This document shows, in pieces, positions 16,207 through 24,005 of a stretch of 64,000 bases of DNA. Position 1 is the first letter of the stretch, and each line of letters begins with the position of its first letter. The translations under genes were made by a program, and so were the position numbers. Location of the stretch: assembly GCF_002356315.1 (NCBI RefSeq), contig NZ_AP018164.1:4650001-4714000 (forward strand), in the 5' to 3' direction. The notes beneath the pieces were generated by a model, which had not been told where the DNA came from, ran no database searches, and saw only the letters and a list, made by a program, of their open reading frames with translations. The DNA comes from Mycobacterium shigaense. GTDB taxonomy: Bacteria; Actinomycetota; Actinomycetes; Mycobacteriales; Mycobacteriaceae.

Positions 16207-16896
16207 ATGAACACCGCAAAGCCGTCGGTCCTGGTGTTCGACGTCAACGAAACGCTGATCGATATCGATTCCATCGCACCGCTTTTCGGGGAGCTGTTCG
16301 ACGACGAGCGGGTATTGCGCGAGTGGTTCGGTCAGCTGATCATGTATTCGATGACGATCACGCTCGCCGGACGGTACGTGAGTTTCTTCGAGCTGGGTCA
16401 AGGCGTGCTGCGCATGCTGGGCGCGATCCATCAGACGCCCGTCACCGACGACGACCTCGCCCGTCTGCACACGCTGCTCCGTACCATGCCGGCGCATCCC
16501 GATGCTGTTCCCGGGCTAACCGCCTTGCGCGACGGGGGCTTCCGGCTGGCGACGCTGACGAATTCGCCGCACCGGCCGAGTGTGCCGACACCGCTCGAAA
16601 ATGCCGGATTGGCAAGATTTTTCGAGCGTCAGCTCAGTGTCGAATCCGTCCGCGCCTTCAAGCCGTCGCCGGTGGTCTATCAGCACGCCTGTCGCGAGCT
16701 CGGCGTGGCGCCCGCCGACTGCATGATGGTGGCCGCCCACGCATGGGACACCCTGGGTGCGCAAAGTGCGGGATTCGGTGGCGCGCAGATCACCCGGCCT
16801 GGCAATCCGCCGCTTCCGGTCGACGGTCTGCCGCGGCCGCACCTGGTGGTGAATGACCTCCGTGAGCTCGCCGAGCGGCTCACCGGAAGGAGCTGA
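16207..16896 (+). CDS. haloacid dehalogenase type II-like HAD hydrolase
   Basis: 229 residues. VFDVNETLIDIDS carries the nucleophile Asp, LATLTNS the motif-II Thr/Ser, SVRAFKPSPVVYQHA the motif-III Lys, and MMVAAHAWDTLGAQSAGF the acidic end typical of L-2-haloacid dehalogenase relatives. The family hydrolyses C-halogen bonds in 2-haloacids or phosphate esters; the motif spacing fits the type II annotation but does not prove dehalogenation. The start has a Gly-rich ribosome site (GAGAGGGGG). Being in one run with an Asp-nucleophile hydrolase and an alcohol-dehydrogenase-like enzyme, it could complete a small organohalogen pathway. Confidence 0.8.
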   Translation: MNTAKPSVLVFDVNETLIDIDSIAPLFGELFDDERVLREWFGQLIMYSMTITLAGRYVSFFELGQGVLRMLGAIHQTPVTDDDLARLHTLLRTMPAHPDAVPGLTALRDGGFRLATLTNSPHRPSVPTPLENAGLARFFERQLSVESVRAFKPSPVVYQHACRELGVAPADCMMVAAHAWDTLGAQSAGFGGAQITRPGNPPLPVDGLPRPHLVVNDLRELAERLTGRS

Positions 16897-16901
16897 CGAC
16901 C

Positions 16902-17286
16902 GTGGCAGAAACCAACGAATTCGACGTTGTGGTTCTCGGCGCGAGGCCGATCGGACTGCACGCCGCCGTCGGGCTGACCGCCCGGCAAGCCGCCGCCGCG
17001 GGCCACCGCGCTCGCGGCGTCGATGTCGAGATCGGCGATGTCGTCCTGGGAGCTCTATGCCGACAGATATACCGGTCGGGCACGTATGGTGGTCGACGAG
17101 GACAGGCACTATATACTCGATACTCGGCGTGACTTTGGTCGGACCGGCTGCCACGGAGATGCCGCACTCGGCCATCGCCGTCGCCGGGCGGGTGCCCGTC
17201 GCTCGGCCGTGACACGCGGTTCCGTACTCCCCGACGGTCAGCGAGCTGTGGCTGAGACTTTCTGGGGCGTAACGGGACTCTGCTGA
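16902..17286 (+). pseudogene. NAD(P)/FAD disulfide oxidoreductase, internally deleted and frameshifted
   Basis: Starts at GTG 16902 with [16 protein letters not shown], a dinucleotide-binding turn in which GAG is changed to GAR. The C-terminal dimerisation domain of a mercuric-reductase-like protein appears in pieces in three frames: [20 protein letters not shown] (17023 frame), [22 protein letters not shown] (next frame, about 17120-17190), and VPYSPTVSELWLRL (about 17218-17262). The redox CxxxxC, the NAD domain and most of the FAD domain are gone; intact relatives are about 450 residues. It begins 5 bases after the HAD stop, so a functional ancestor was probably part of this operon. Confidence 0.8.
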
Positions 17287-17311
17287 TTGAACGACTTTCG
17301 AAGGAGTGCAG

Positions 17312-17782
17312 GTGGCGACCACAGACGGGTTTCACCCGGATTTCGAAGACGCACAGCAGCAGCTGGCGGCGAACAACCGCGTTCATCACATCAAGGCGTC
17401 GGACATCAGTTCGGATACGGCGCAATCCGACGGACTCCGCCGCTTTGCGGCCCTGTCCGGTCGATCGGTCGGCGCGGAGAAGCTGTGGATGGGCGAGACC
17501 CACGCCTCGCCCCAGAGCGCGTCGGCCAACCATCACCATGGCGAGTCCGAGACCGCGATCTACGTGCGCAGCGGCAACCCCGAGTTCGTCTTTCACGACG
17601 GAGTCCAAGAGGTCCGCATCGCAACGAAGCCTGGCGACTACGTGTTCATCCCGCCATATCTGCCGCACCGCGAGGAAAACCCCGACCCGGACAACGACGC
17701 GGAAGTGGTCATCGCGCGCAGCACCCAGGAGGCCATCGTGGTCAACCTGCCGGCGCTACATCCCCTCAAAGACGCTCAATAG
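17312..17782 (+). CDS. cupin-domain protein
   Basis: 156 residues. The start is GTG 17312, 5 bases after AAGGAG; the GTG at 17306 lies inside that ribosome site. A single cupin barrel is visible. Motif 1 is ANHHHGESETAIYVRSGN (metal-binding His cluster and Glu) and motif 2 is PGDYVFIPPYLPHREENP (His). Cupins of this size are often metal-dependent isomerases, dioxygenases or small-molecule sensors; the role is unknown. It ends the forward run that began at the hydrolase and overlaps the convergent VOC gene by 7 bases. Confidence 0.8.
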   Translation: MATTDGFHPDFEDAQQQLAANNRVHHIKASDISSDTAQSDGLRRFAALSGRSVGAEKLWMGETHASPQSASANHHHGESETAIYVRSGNPEFVFHDGVQEVRIATKPGDYVFIPPYLPHREENPDPDNDAEVVIARSTQEAIVVNLPALHPLKDAQ

Positions 17783-18174
17783 ACGGCGATCTCGACCAGA
17801 TTGCCGTCGACGTCCCGGCAGTAGTGCGAGGTCATCGGCCCCAGCGCGCCGGCCCTGGTCACGGGCCCCGCGGTGACTTCGACGCCGCAGGCGGCCAGGT
17901 GAGCGCGCACTTCCTCGGGCGACGAATCGGTGATGAAACACAGGTCCTCGGAGCCGGCGGCCTCGACGGCCCCGGTGACCCACTCAGGGTCGTCGGCCAG
18001 CGCGCCGACGGGGCGCAGGTTGATCTTCTGGTTGCCAAAGCGCAGCGCGGTCCTGCCGGTGGGGCCGAACGATTCCCTTCGCATGCCCAGCACCCGCTCG
18101 TACCACGCCGCCGTGGCCCCAACGTCGTTGCAGTTCAACACGATATGGTCAACGCGGTCTACCGTGAATCCCAC
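17776..18174 (-). CDS. VOC-family protein (glyoxalase/dioxygenase-like)
   Basis: 132 residues, MGFTVDRVDHIVLNCNDV. His in the first strand (VDHIVL), LRFGNQKINL, EDLCFIT and SHYCRDVDGNLVEIAVY give the paired VOC repeats and a metal-ligand-like pattern (His, His, Glu). Related proteins are annotated glyoxalase or fosfomycin-resistance-like. The start overlaps the end of the upstream TetR gene by 16 bases on the same strand, so it is co-transcribed with that regulator and is a likely member of the same resistance or stress cassette. Confidence 0.8.
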   Translation of the reverse strand: MGFTVDRVDHIVLNCNDVGATAAWYERVLGMRRESFGPTGRTALRFGNQKINLRPVGALADDPEWVTGAVEAAGSEDLCFITDSSPEEVRAHLAACGVEVTAGPVTRAGALGPMTSHYCRDVDGNLVEIAVY

Positions 18175-18764
18175 GATTGCCCCTCCTGACTCACGCCGAG
18201 TTGCAGCAACACAGCGGTCACGACATCGTCAGCAGCGCGCTCGTCGAACGCGCGGTGCCCGAAAATCATTCGGTACCAGAGTAACCCGAATACTTGGTCG
18301 ACGACGGCGTCGGTAACGTCGGGCGACGAAAGCTGTCCGCGGGCCCGCGCTTGTTCAAGAATTTGCGTCAGCGCGTCGCGCCGTGCGGCGGCAAAAGCCG
18401 ACAATCGCCCCATCGTGGCGGCGTCGGCCAGCGCTTCTCGCAGCACCCCCAGCAGCAGGCTGCGGTTGGCCGGCGCCGCTGCGAAGGTCGATCGCAGGAA
18501 CAGCCGCAAGTCGTTACGCAGATCACCGGTGTCGGGGGCGGGCGCCACCTCGTCGGCCCGCTGGATCATCGCGTCAAGCAACACCGCGCTTTTGGAAGGC
18601 CACCATCGATAGATGGTCTGTCTACCCACTCCCGCCCGCGCCGCGATCGCCGCCACGCTGATCGGCGCGCCCCCCTCAACCGCCAGCAGTTCGGCGGCCG
18701 CGCGCAGAATGGCATGCTCGGCCGCGTCGTTGCGGCGGCTGCCGGTGTGCGGCCGTGTCGTCAC
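18159..18764 (-). CDS. TetR-family regulator
   Basis: 201 residues from GTG 18764. DNA-binding domain: HAILRAAAELLAVEG, ISVAAIAARAGVGRQTIYRWWPSK, the TIYRWW variant of the recognition helix. The C-terminal domain has FGLLWYRMIFGHRAF. A TAGCCT hexamer 7 bases before the GTG suggests a leaderless transcript. Upstream lies a 25-base imperfect palindrome placed between this gene and the divergent deazaflavin-type nitroreductase, so it probably represses both itself and that gene. VOC follows in the same transcript. Confidence 0.88.
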   Translation of the reverse strand: MTTRPHTGSRRNDAAEHAILRAAAELLAVEGGAPISVAAIAARAGVGRQTIYRWWPSKSAVLLDAMIQRADEVAPAPDTGDLRNDLRLFLRSTFAAAPANRSLLLGVLREALADAATMGRLSAFAAARRDALTQILEQARARGQLSSPDVTDAVVDQVFGLLWYRMIFGHRAFDERAADDVVTAVLLQLGVSQEGQSWDSR

Positions 18765-18771
18765 AGGCTGA

Positions 18772-18777
18772 AGGCTA
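18772..18777 (-). promoter_or_regulatory. -10 hexamer TAGCCT, leaderless TetR gene
   Basis: On the minus strand TAGCCT ends 7 bases before GTG 18764. Confidence 0.5.
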
Positions 18778-18787
18778 GTGCTTTAAT

Positions 18788-18812
18788 TTGACGAGACCAA
18801 TAGTCTCGACAA
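18788..18812. promoter_or_regulatory. divergent operator with -35 element
   Basis: Inverted repeat with core CGAGAC-CAATA-GTCTCG (18792-18808), extended by TTG/CAA on the outside (18788-18790, 18810-18812). TTGACG (18788-18793) could be the -35 of the plus-strand gene, with AATGCT (18811-18816) 17 bases on. The palindrome then occupies the spacer, a classic repressor position. Confidence 0.65.
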
Positions 18813-18823
18813 TGCTAGGTGGT

Positions 18824-19234
18824 ATGCGAACAGATATATCCGCCCCCGACCGCAAAAGGCGGCGGGTGAGCTTCTTCCATCGGCATATCGCGAACCCGAT
18901 CACCCGACGTCTACCGACCCAGGTACTGCTGGAGACCACCGGCCGTATCAGCGGGCGCCCGCGCCGCACCCCGATCGGCGGGCGGCTCGATGGCACGGCC
19001 TTCTGGTTGGTCTCCGACCACGGTGGCACGTCCGACTACATCCAAAATATCCAGGCGAACAGCCGGGTGCGAGTTCGTATCCGGGGGCGTTGGCGCACCG
19101 GAACCGCGCACCCGCTGCCTGACGATGATGCGCTAGCGCGGCTGGCAACCCTGCCTCGTTTCAACAGCTCACTGGTGCGAGCGTTAGGCACCGACTTGCT
19201 GACGGTGCGCATCGATTTGGACCCGGTGCCATAG
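18824..19234 (+). CDS. deazaflavin (F420)-dependent nitroreductase-family protein
   Basis: 136 residues from ATG 18824; ATG 18812 overlaps the operator and is less likely. LLETTGRISGRPRRTPIGGRLDGTAFWLVSDHGGTSDYIQNIQANSRVRVR is the characteristic core of the DUF385/Ddn family: Gly-Arg-rich cofactor-binding turn, then the strand with HGG and the Asn that follow. Mycobacterial members use coenzyme F420H2 to reduce quinones or nitro compounds at the membrane. It is divergent from TetR 18764 across a strong palindrome, so it is likely derepressed by that regulator's ligand. Confidence 0.85.
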   Translation: MRTDISAPDRKRRRVSFFHRHIANPITRRLPTQVLLETTGRISGRPRRTPIGGRLDGTAFWLVSDHGGTSDYIQNIQANSRVRVRIRGRWRTGTAHPLPDDDALARLATLPRFNSSLVRALGTDLLTVRIDLDPVP

Positions 19235-19396
19235 CTCGAGCGGATTCCGTTGCCGGACAATGTCTTCGCCAGAGTATTGTTGGACATTATCCGGTGACCG
19301 CGGCGTTATAAACTCAGCCGATTCTCAACAGATTCTTCGGCGTCGTCTAGTTCGGCTCCTAGGATTCGCAAAGGCCGAAGCCTCACCATTTGTTTC

Positions 19397-19867
19397 ATGA
19401 CGACTGAGGCGTTGTCCGCAGACATGATCGAACGTTACCTGTGCACCCGCGGCAGCCGCTACTTCCGCGGCCAGCACAACGGCGAATTCTTCTACGTCGC
19501 CAACACCCGTCCGAGGCGGCTGCATGTGCACCTCGGGATCTCGCGCTGGCACCACGACGAGTTCACTATTCAAGTCACCCCCGGCTGCTTCTTCCCCGCC
19601 GCCGACAGCGCCGAGCTGGCCGAGCTGGCCGACAGCTGGAATCGCCACAACCGCGACCTCGTGGTGACCGTCCGCAGGTCCTCGGACCCGAAGCGGATCG
19701 GCGTCCTCGCGCGCAGCACGCGGCGGGTCCGGGGGCAGGTCGACTTCGATGAATTCGCGACGTTCGTCGACCACGGCATCGCGGCGGCGATCGAGTTCTT
19801 CGCCGAGCTGGCCCCGATCTCGGAAATGCCGCCCACGGCGCCACCCATGGTGCTCGACGCGGGCTGA
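19397..19867 (+). CDS. YbjN-like mycobacterial protein of unknown function
   Basis: 156 residues, MTTEALSADMIERYLCTRGSRYFRGQHNGEFFYVANTRPRRLHVHLGISRW. A short amphipathic helix is followed by alternating strands and a long helix (AELAELADSWNRHNRD), which resembles the YbjN/type III chaperone-like fold seen in several mycobacterial proteins. No catalytic motif, signal peptide or membrane segment is visible. It stands alone: the previous gene ends 162 bases upstream, and purQ is convergent 77 bases downstream. The fold assignment is tentative. Confidence 0.6.
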   Translation: MTTEALSADMIERYLCTRGSRYFRGQHNGEFFYVANTRPRRLHVHLGISRWHHDEFTIQVTPGCFFPAADSAELAELADSWNRHNRDLVVTVRRSSDPKRIGVLARSTRRVRGQVDFDEFATFVDHGIAAAIEFFAELAPISEMPPTAPPMVLDAG

Positions 19868-19944
19868 GAACGCGGGTCGCACCGGGCCGTTGGGGCCATT
19901 TCGGCAATTCTTACGGAATTATGAAGTGCCGCAGGTGTTTCCGT

Positions 19945-20619
19945 TCACACTGCGAGCACAGCGTCGAGCGCCGAATAAAACAGCCCCAGCCCGTCATCGG
20001 ACGGTCCCGTCAACGCGTCGATGGCGTGCTCGGGATGCGGCATCAGCCCGACGACACGGCCGTTGGCCGAACTGATGCCGGCGATGTTGCGCAGCGAGCC
20101 GTTGATGTTGTCGTGGTAGCGAAACACCACCCGACCCTCGCCTTCCAGTTCGTCGAGCACATTCTCGGGCGCCACGTAGCGGCCTTCGCCGGACTTCAGC
20201 GGAACCAGCAGCTTCGCGTCGCTGTCGAAACGCGACGTCCACGCCGTCGAGGTTGACGTCACCCGCAACCAAACGTCGCGGCAGACGAAGTGCAGGCCGG
20301 CATTGCGGGTCAGCACTCCGGGCAGCATCCTGGTCTCACACAGCACCTGAAAACCGTTGCAAATTCCCAGCACCGGCATGCCGCGCCCCGCCGCGTGCAC
20401 CACCTCGGACATCACCGGGGCGAACCTGGCGATCGCCCCTGCTCGCAGGTAGTCGCCGTAGGAAAAGCCACCCGGCACCACGACGGCGTCGACGCGCTTG
20501 AGGTCGGCGTCGGCGTGCCACAGGCTGACGGCCTCGGCACCGACGCGACGCACCGCGCGCGCGGCGTCCACGTCGTCGAGGGTGCCGGGAAAGGTGATGA
20601 CACCGATGCGTGCCGTCAC
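19945..20619 (-). CDS. purQ: phosphoribosylformylglycinamidine synthase glutaminase subunit (PurQ)
   Basis: 224 residues. Class I glutamine amidotransferase that supplies ammonia to PurL: PVLGICNGFQVL contains the catalytic Cys, and GLMPHPEHA the His and Glu of the triad. VVPGGFSYGDYLRAGAIA is the oxyanion and PurL-docking region. GTG 20619 overlaps the purS stop (GTGA), so PurQ is translationally coupled to PurS. It forms the FGAM synthase complex with PurS next door and PurL at 2.5-4.9 kb. Confidence 0.97.
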   Translation of the reverse strand: MTARIGVITFPGTLDDVDAARAVRRVGAEAVSLWHADADLKRVDAVVVPGGFSYGDYLRAGAIARFAPVMSEVVHAAGRGMPVLGICNGFQVLCETRMLPGVLTRNAGLHFVCRDVWLRVTSTSTAWTSRFDSDAKLLVPLKSGEGRYVAPENVLDELEGEGRVVFRYHDNINGSLRNIAGISSANGRVVGLMPHPEHAIDALTGPSDDGLGLFYSALDAVLAV

Positions 20620-20855
20620 AGCAGTTCCCGGGTGATCGACCAATCCTCGATCACCGTGTTCGCCAACAACGATTCGGCGATCTCGGCCAGCGCGGCATCG
20701 TCGACGGAGTCGTCCACCTCGAGTTCAAATCTCTTGCCTTGGCGAACATCTGAGATGCCGGGATGACCGAGCCGGCCGAGCGCGCCGACAATCGCCTGAC
20801 CCTGCGGGTCGAGAATCTCCGCCTTGGGCATCACACTCACGATCACCCGTGCCAC
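20616..20855 (-). CDS. purS: phosphoribosylformylglycinamidine synthase, PurS subunit
   Basis: 79 residues from GTG 20855, the same length as remembered in M. tuberculosis. MARVIVSVMPKAEILDPQGQAIVGAL and GISDVRQGKRFELEVDD are diagnostic. PurS is the small bridging subunit that lets ammonia pass from PurQ to PurL. The open frame extends 18 codons upstream, but GAGGAGGAG lies about 8 bases before this GTG and decides the start. The gene overlaps purQ by 4 bases. Confidence 0.96.
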   Translation of the reverse strand: MARVIVSVMPKAEILDPQGQAIVGALGRLGHPGISDVRQGKRFELEVDDSVDDAALAEIAESLLANTVIEDWSITRELL

Positions 20856-20919
20856 CGTCGTCTCCTCCTCACGTCCGCCCCGAACGACAACTCTACCGGC
20901 GAGCGGCACGGCCGGCGGC

Positions 20920-21606
20920 TCACGGACACGAGGCGATGTAGGCCTCGCACAGGGGCGTGGTCATCGAGTCCAGCACCTGATTGTCCGCCATCGAGGGCCA
21001 GGGCACCTGCGGCGGCGCTTGAGACCACAGGGTGAGCTCGCTGACCGTGCTGCTGGCGACATGCGCGATCAGGTAGCTGTGCATGACGACAGGGCCGCTG
21101 ATCACCGCGGCCATCCGGCTCGGTTCGTCGACGGTGACCGACGGCGACTGCAGCGGTGCGCCCTGCTGGCAGCCACGCAGTGCCGCGACCGCATTGGTGA
21201 ACACCGAGGCCGCGATCGGGCCGCCGCGAGCCGTGTCGCCGCGCCAGTGCAGGACCTGCGCCTGCAACTGCCATTGGCCGTCCGGGTGAGCGACGGTGGC
21301 GCGGGCGACCACGGCCCCGGCGCGGGGGTCCTGCGGCGCCGCCCGCGCGCCGCACAGCTCCTCGAAGCGGAACCGCAGCCCGTTCGCGGCCCCGGTCAGC
21401 GGCACCGCCAGACCCGCCAGCGCGGGCCAGTTGTAGACCGGATTCAGCGGCACCGCGCGCTGACCGATCCAGGCGGTGTTGGGAATCTGATTACATACGG
21501 GCGGGCAGGCCTCGGGCTCCGCGGGCGCCGGCACCACCACGACAAACGCCCACACGAGGCTCCCGGCGACCAGCATTGTGGCCAGAGCTATGCGCACCGC
21601 CACCAC
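20920..21606 (-). CDS. secreted or membrane-anchored hypothetical protein
   Basis: 228 residues from GTG 21606 (GTG 21603 equally possible). The N terminus is a clear signal or anchor: VRIALATMLVAGSLVWAFVVVVPAP, then an acidic and Cys-containing mature region (EACPPVCNQIPN) with Cys pairs that may form disulfides (ELCGAR, LRGCQQG, PLCEAYIASCP). No enzymatic motif is seen. It sits upstream of purS on the same strand, 64 bases away, and is divergent from the beta-lactamase-fold gene. Exported mycobacterial protein, function unknown. Confidence 0.7.
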   Translation of the reverse strand: MVAVRIALATMLVAGSLVWAFVVVVPAPAEPEACPPVCNQIPNTAWIGQRAVPLNPVYNWPALAGLAVPLTGAANGLRFRFEELCGARAAPQDPRAGAVVARATVAHPDGQWQLQAQVLHWRGDTARGGPIAASVFTNAVAALRGCQQGAPLQSPSVTVDEPSRMAAVISGPVVMHSYLIAHVASSTVSELTLWSQAPPQVPWPSMADNQVLDSMTTPLCEAYIASCP

Positions 21607-21630
21607 CCCCGTGGGGGCACAATCGTTGAC

Positions 21631-22269
21631 ATGCAACTGACGCATTTCGGGCATTCCTGCTTACTTGCCGAGTTCGACCACACTAACGTGCTGTTCGACC
21701 CTGGTACCTTCGCGCACGGTTTCGAGGGAATCACCGGTCTGTCGGCCATCTTGATCACCCATCAGCATCCCGACCACGTCGATATGTCCCGGTTACCCGC
21801 GCTGCTCGAGGGCAATCCGGATGCCGCGCTTTACGCCGATCCGCAGACCGCAGCCCAGCTTGGCACACCGTGCCAGGCGGTGCACGTCGGCGACGAGCTG
21901 CAGGTCGGGGAGCTGACGGTGCGGGGGGTCGGCGGCCGCCACGCCGTGATCCATCCGGAAATCCCTGTGATAGATAACATTTCGTATCTAGTGGGCGATG
22001 CGGACCACCGCGCCAGGCTTATGCATCCCGGTGACGCGCTGTTCGTTCCCGACGAGCCGGTCGACGTGTTGGCTGCTCCCACCGCGGCCCCGTGGATGAA
22101 GATCGCCGAGGCCGTCGATTATCTGCGTGCGGTCGCCCCGACGCGCGCGGTGCCCATCCACCAGGGAGTCGTCGTCCCGGAGGCAAGGGGCATCTACTAC
22201 AGCCGGTTCACCGAGATGACCAGCGTCGACTACCAGGTGCTGCCCGAAGAGAGCGGAGTCACCTTCTAA
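21631..22269 (+). CDS. metallo-beta-lactamase-fold hydrolase (UlaG-like; Rv0786c-like)
   Basis: 212 residues. MQLTHFGHSCLLAEFDHTNVLFDPGTF opens the fold; ILITHQHPDHVDM is the HxHxDH metal site. Later MHPGDALFVP and VPIHQGVVVPEARG provide the Asp and the last His. The small size and HGHS-like beginning fit the UlaG/L-ascorbate lactonase-like subgroup of hydrolases. The substrate is unknown. The start ATG 21631 directly faces the divergent exported protein with only 24 bases between starts, so promoters must overlap the genes. Confidence 0.85.
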   Translation: MQLTHFGHSCLLAEFDHTNVLFDPGTFAHGFEGITGLSAILITHQHPDHVDMSRLPALLEGNPDAALYADPQTAAQLGTPCQAVHVGDELQVGELTVRGVGGRHAVIHPEIPVIDNISYLVGDADHRARLMHPGDALFVPDEPVDVLAAPTAAPWMKIAEAVDYLRAVAPTRAVPIHQGVVVPEARGIYYSRFTEMTSVDYQVLPEESGVTF

Positions 22270-22290
22270 GCCTCGGAGTTCGACGGCGCG

Positions 22291-23958
22291 TCAGGCGATG
22301 TCGTCGGCCGCCCCGCGACCGGCGGCCCGGCCGGAAAAGATGCAGCCACCCAGGAAAGTGCCCTCCAGGGCGCGGTAGCCGTGCACACCGCCGCCGCCGA
22401 ATCCGGCCACCTCGCCGGCCGCGTACAGGCCGGTGATCGGGGTGCCGCCGGCCTTGAGCGCCCGGCCGGCCAGGTCGGTTTCGATGCCGCCCAACGTCTT
22501 TCGGGTCAAGATGTGCAGCTTCACCGCGATCAGCGGCCCGGCATTGGGGTCGGTGAGCCGGTGCGGGGCGACCACCCGGCCCAACCGGTCGCCGAGGTAG
22601 GTGCGCGCCGCGCGAATCGCGGTGATCTGGCCATCCTTGCTGAACTTGTTGGCCACCTCACGATCGCGCGCGGTCACCTCGGATTCCACGGTGGCGTAGT
22701 CCAGGGGCTGGACACCGGGCAGCGTGTTCATCGCGCTCACCAGTTCGCGCAGCGAATCGGCGGTGACGAAATCGACCCCGCGGTCGATGAACGCCTGCAC
22801 CGGTCCCGGCGGCCCGGAACTGGCCCGGTTGCGGACCAGCTCGCGCACGCTCCGGCCGGTCAGATCGGGATTCTGCTCCTGTCCGGAAAGGGCGAACTCC
22901 TTCTCAATGATCTTGCGGTTCAACACAAACCAGGTATAGTCGAATCCCGATTTGCTGATGTACTCCAACGTGCCCAGCGTGTCGAAGCCGGGGTACAGCG
23001 GAATCGGCAGCCGCTTGCCGGACGCGTCCAGCCAGAGCGATGACGGCCCCGGAATGATGCGGATGCCGTGCAGCGGCCAGATCGGGTCGTAGTTGGTGAT
23101 GCCCTCGGTGTAGTGCCACATCCGGTCGGGGTTGATCACCCTCGCGCCGGCCTGCTGCGAGATCGCGATCATCCGACCGTCGACGTGGGCGGGCACCCCG
23201 CTCAGCAGCTGCTCGGGGACGCGGCCCATTCGCTTGGGCCAGTTCTTGCGCACTAGCTCGTGATTGCCGCCGATACCGCCGCTGGTAACGATCACGGCAG
23301 ACGCACGAAATTCGAACTGCGCCAATTCTTTTCGCGACGATGGCACGCCACGCGCTTCGGTCGATGGCACCAGCACGCTACCCCGCACCCCGGTCACCGC
23401 GCCGCCTTCAACGATCAACTCGTCGACCCGGTGCCGGTGCGCGAAGCGGACCGCCGTGCGGTCGCGAAGCTGGCGCGCGAAGACGTCGACAAGCGCCGGC
23501 CCGGTGCCCCAGGTGATGTGGAACCGGGGCACCGAGTTGCCGTGGCCCAGCGCGTCATACCCGCCGCGCTCGGCCCAGCCCACCAGGGGAAAGATCTTCA
23601 GCCCCCGGTCGCGCAGCCAGCTGCGCTTCTCCCCCGCGGCGAAATCGACATACGCGTGCGCCCACTGCCGCGGCCAGTAGTCCTCTTCGCGGTCGAAACC
23701 GGCTGTCCCCAGCCAGTCCTGCAACGCGAGCTCGTGGCTGTCGCGGATGCCGAGACGACGCTGCTCGGGGCTGTCGACGAAAAACAGACCCCCGAACGAC
23801 CAGAACGCCTGGCCGCCCAAATTGGCGCTGTTTTCCTGATCGAGGATGAGCACCCGCAGGCCGCGGTCCACCAACTCACACGCGGCTACCAGGCCCGACA
23901 GCCCCGCTCCGACCACAATCACGTCCGCGACGAACCCCGCAGCCGAAGAATCGCTCAT
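22291..23958 (-). CDS. FAD-binding dehydrogenase (KstD-like; Rv0785-like)
   Basis: 555 residues. DVIVVGAGLSGLVAACELVDRGLRVLILDQE is the N-terminal FAD Rossmann motif; SGGIGGNHELVRKNW and GLYAAGEVAGFGGGGVHGYRALEGTFLGGCIFSGR complete the FAD-site pattern of the succinate dehydrogenase/3-ketosteroid dehydrogenase family. The enzyme probably inserts or removes a C=C bond in an unidentified substrate. It lies between the beta-lactamase-fold gene (convergent, 21 bases) and the DUF2334 gene upstream. Rv0785 of M. tuberculosis occupies the same place. Confidence 0.88.
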   Translation of the reverse strand: MSDSSAAGFVADVIVVGAGLSGLVAACELVDRGLRVLILDQENSANLGGQAFWSFGGLFFVDSPEQRRLGIRDSHELALQDWLGTAGFDREEDYWPRQWAHAYVDFAAGEKRSWLRDRGLKIFPLVGWAERGGYDALGHGNSVPRFHITWGTGPALVDVFARQLRDRTAVRFAHRHRVDELIVEGGAVTGVRGSVLVPSTEARGVPSSRKELAQFEFRASAVIVTSGGIGGNHELVRKNWPKRMGRVPEQLLSGVPAHVDGRMIAISQQAGARVINPDRMWHYTEGITNYDPIWPLHGIRIIPGPSSLWLDASGKRLPIPLYPGFDTLGTLEYISKSGFDYTWFVLNRKIIEKEFALSGQEQNPDLTGRSVRELVRNRASSGPPGPVQAFIDRGVDFVTADSLRELVSAMNTLPGVQPLDYATVESEVTARDREVANKFSKDGQITAIRAARTYLGDRLGRVVAPHRLTDPNAGPLIAVKLHILTRKTLGGIETDLAGRALKAGGTPITGLYAAGEVAGFGGGGVHGYRALEGTFLGGCIFSGRAAGRGAADDIA

Positions 23959-24005
23959 GCCGCAACCCTAGTTGCCCGAGCTGGGAAACTAATCAGACGG
24001 CTCAG

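Noticed and set aside
20856..20919. Purine riboswitch upstream of purS-purQ
   Set aside because: Only 64 bases to the upstream gene, with a ribosome site but no aptamer-like stems; none was seen before the other pur genes, which look leaderless.
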